Of a stretch of 64,000 nucleotides of DNA, positions 62,880 through 64,000 are shown piece by piece. The notes below the pieces were generated by a model. The model did no database searches. It was given only the letters and a program-made list of their open reading frames with translations, and had not been told where the DNA came from. The translations under genes were made by a program, and so were the position numbers. Origin of the DNA: Planctomicrobium piriforme (GTDB taxonomy: Bacteria; Planctomycetota; Planctomycetia; Planctomycetales; Planctomycetaceae); NCBI RefSeq assembly GCF_900113665.1, contig NZ_FOQD01000017.1:27501-91500 (forward strand), given 5' to 3'. Each line of letters begins with the position of its first letter. Positions within the stretch are counted from its first letter, which is position 1.

Positions 62880-63749
62880 TCAGGCAGTCGTCGTCGAAGG
62901 CAGGGCGACCACCTGGACTGACACTTCCATTCGCTGAAACGCATCCGATGGGCCTTCCCAGGTGCCGGAGAGTGGGGCGGCTTTTTCCTGTTCACGGGTG
63001 ACGCCCACCGAGATGTGTTCGTTCCCGGCGAGTTTGTTGTTCGTCGGATCGAAGCCCCGCCAGCCTGCGCCCGGTAGATAGATTTCCGTCCAGGCATGCG
63101 TCGCGCCGTGCTGGCCTTCCGCCATCTGGATGTAGCCGGTCACGAAGCGGGAACCGAATCCCCAGTGCCGCGCCGCTTCCATCATCAATACCGCGTAGTC
63201 GCGGCACGAGCCGCTGCCCAACTCGAGCGTCTGGTGCGGCAGTTGCACGCCGTGGTCGTGACGCTCGACATATTTCAGCGACTTGAAGATATGTGTATTC
63301 AGGCGATTGAGCAGTTCGAACGAGTCGATAAGCTGCCCGGGTTCGTAGAGTGCCCGCAGCCATTCATGCAGGGCAGGGCCATCGTAGGGATAGCTGGGCA
63401 GCCGATAGGGAACGAGTTCGATCTGCTCGGCCGGATCGTACTGAAATGGATAGGAACGGGCCTGGGGCGAGATGAGACACTCAATGGGATTGTCGTCACA
63501 GAGCGTCACGTCAAACTCGGCCAGCAGTCGAAACTTGTCTGAAGGGGTTTGGAACGTGAGGATCGCGACCGAGTTCCCTTCGATATCCCGCAGCCAGCGC
63601 ACCGACGCTTCCGGCTCGACCACCAGTCGGGAACTGGAGATATGCACCTCGTGCCCTTCGCGCGGACGCAGCAGTGCCCGATGCGTGCCGAATTTTACGG
63701 GCTCGCTGTAGAAGTACTCGGTGCTGTGGATGATGCGGACTTGCTTCAT
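62880..63749 (-). CDS. Transglutaminase-like protein
   Basis: 289 residues from the ATG at 63749, which begins KQVRIIHSTEYFYSEPV, the usual start of the bacterial N-terminal domain (Bact_transglu_N). Papain-like catalytic triad: Cys in GSGSCRDYAVLMMEAAR, His in GATHAWTEIYLPGAGWRGFDPTNN and Asp in the same segment (FDP). These soluble, cytosolic-type members are poorly understood proteases or amidases. No circularly permuted alpha-E or ATP-grasp partner is nearby, although such partners are common. Confidence 0.92.
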   Translation of the reverse strand: MKQVRIIHSTEYFYSEPVKFGTHRALLRPREGHEVHISSSRLVVEPEASVRWLRDIEGNSVAILTFQTPSDKFRLLAEFDVTLCDDNPIECLISPQARSYPFQYDPAEQIELVPYRLPSYPYDGPALHEWLRALYEPGQLIDSFELLNRLNTHIFKSLKYVERHDHGVQLPHQTLELGSGSCRDYAVLMMEAARHWGFGSRFVTGYIQMAEGQHGATHAWTEIYLPGAGWRGFDPTNNKLAGNEHISVGVTREQEKAAPLSGTWEGPSDAFQRMEVSVQVVALPSTTTA

Positions 63750-63835
63750 GGAAGATTGCTTTTCGTTCAGGCTCGAGCGGGGGGCTGGCTGGCCGGCAGC
63801 TTTTCCTGTCTGCCGTGCTCCAGCTTGTTTGGGCG

Positions 63836-64000
63836 TCAGGTGCTGGGAATTTCGTCGGGCCTGTAATTGGGGAGCCAGCGACATGGGAACAGTGAAAGCA
63901 AGGCGAGGCCGGTCAAACACAAGAAACCGACCTTCAGTGCGCGGATCCGCGCCTCGGCATTGATGCGCAAGGCTTCTTCCAATTGGTCGGGTGTGGCGCT
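63836..64000 (-). CDS. C-terminal end of a membrane transporter, probably MFS
   Basis: A 54-residue open stretch that runs off the window edge (no start inside). It reads INAEARIRALKVGF, a hydrophobic helix (LCLTGLALLSLFPC) and the tail LPNYRPDEIPS. In my reading this is the last helix and tail of a multi-helix transporter; an MFS transporter is likely because planctomycete MFS proteins often end this way. Confidence 0.55.
   Translation of the reverse strand, partial: SATPDQLEEALRINAEARIRALKVGFLCLTGLALLSLFPCRWLPNYRPDEIPST

Overview
The window is chromosomal DNA of a planctomycete (Planctomycetia, probably Planctomycetales). The evidence is the DUF1549/DUF1553 plus DUF1501 pair, three DUF1559 pseudopilin-like proteins, a Ser/Thr kinase with a sensor fusion, the DUF3500 and DUF1579 families, and scattered planctomycete intergenic repeats. 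I cannot name the genus. There are 49 coding calls, one relic and one probable small RNA. I found no rRNA, tRNA, CRISPR array, prophage or insertion sequence. Genes lie on both strands in short units, so this reads as an ordinary housekeeping and lifestyle segment rather than an island.

Layout. 1-8 kb: DUF1549/DUF1553 (cut by the window edge), DUF1501, an odd pseudopilin, a secreted SnoaL-plus-lipocalin-like protein, and a glycine-rich protein with 13 GGGGDRP repeats and TPRs. 8-9.3 kb: a gene-free gap. 9.3-18 kb: rny, a DUF1559/lipoprotein pair, a PL6-type lyase, a Gly/Met-rich secreted protein, a two-TM protein and a HEAT lipoprotein. 18-24 kb: a HEAT/TPR protein, mnmE (carrying an in-frame repeat insertion) and an RNase HII-like protein. 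23.7-26.6 kb: two DUF2294 proteins, a probable small RNA, a coiled protein, a small membrane protein and a histidine kinase. 27-30 kb: ispF, csrA (with a sigma-54-type promoter) and an S41 protease. 30-38 kb: a membrane glycosyltransferase, a DUF3500 protein and a three-gene ABC/FtsX/HlyD exporter. 38-46 kb: an NtrC-type regulator lacking GAFTGA, two antitoxins without toxins, a PBP4-type peptidase, acs, thyX and a cupin. 46-51 kb: two DUF1559 paralogues and a second membrane glycosyltransferase. 51-58.9 kb: a Ser/Thr kinase fused to a UrtA-like binding domain, a DUF1579 protein, a UvrD/PcrA helicase, an M24 peptidase and a RraA-like protein. 59-64 kb: SLC13-type and AbgT-type transporters, a transglutaminase-like protein and the tail of a membrane protein.

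Two observations stand out. First, at least ten intergenic gaps carry short tracts built on a strict 7-bp period. Each tract has its own consensus, most have 3 to 6 units and the longest has 11. A second class uses 9-bp units in facing, inverted pairs. Second, the protein at 51045-53444 joins a cytoplasmic-type protein kinase to a urea/amide-type periplasmic binding domain through a segment that resembles a Tat signal anchor. All calls are by reading the translations and DNA; no database search was run.
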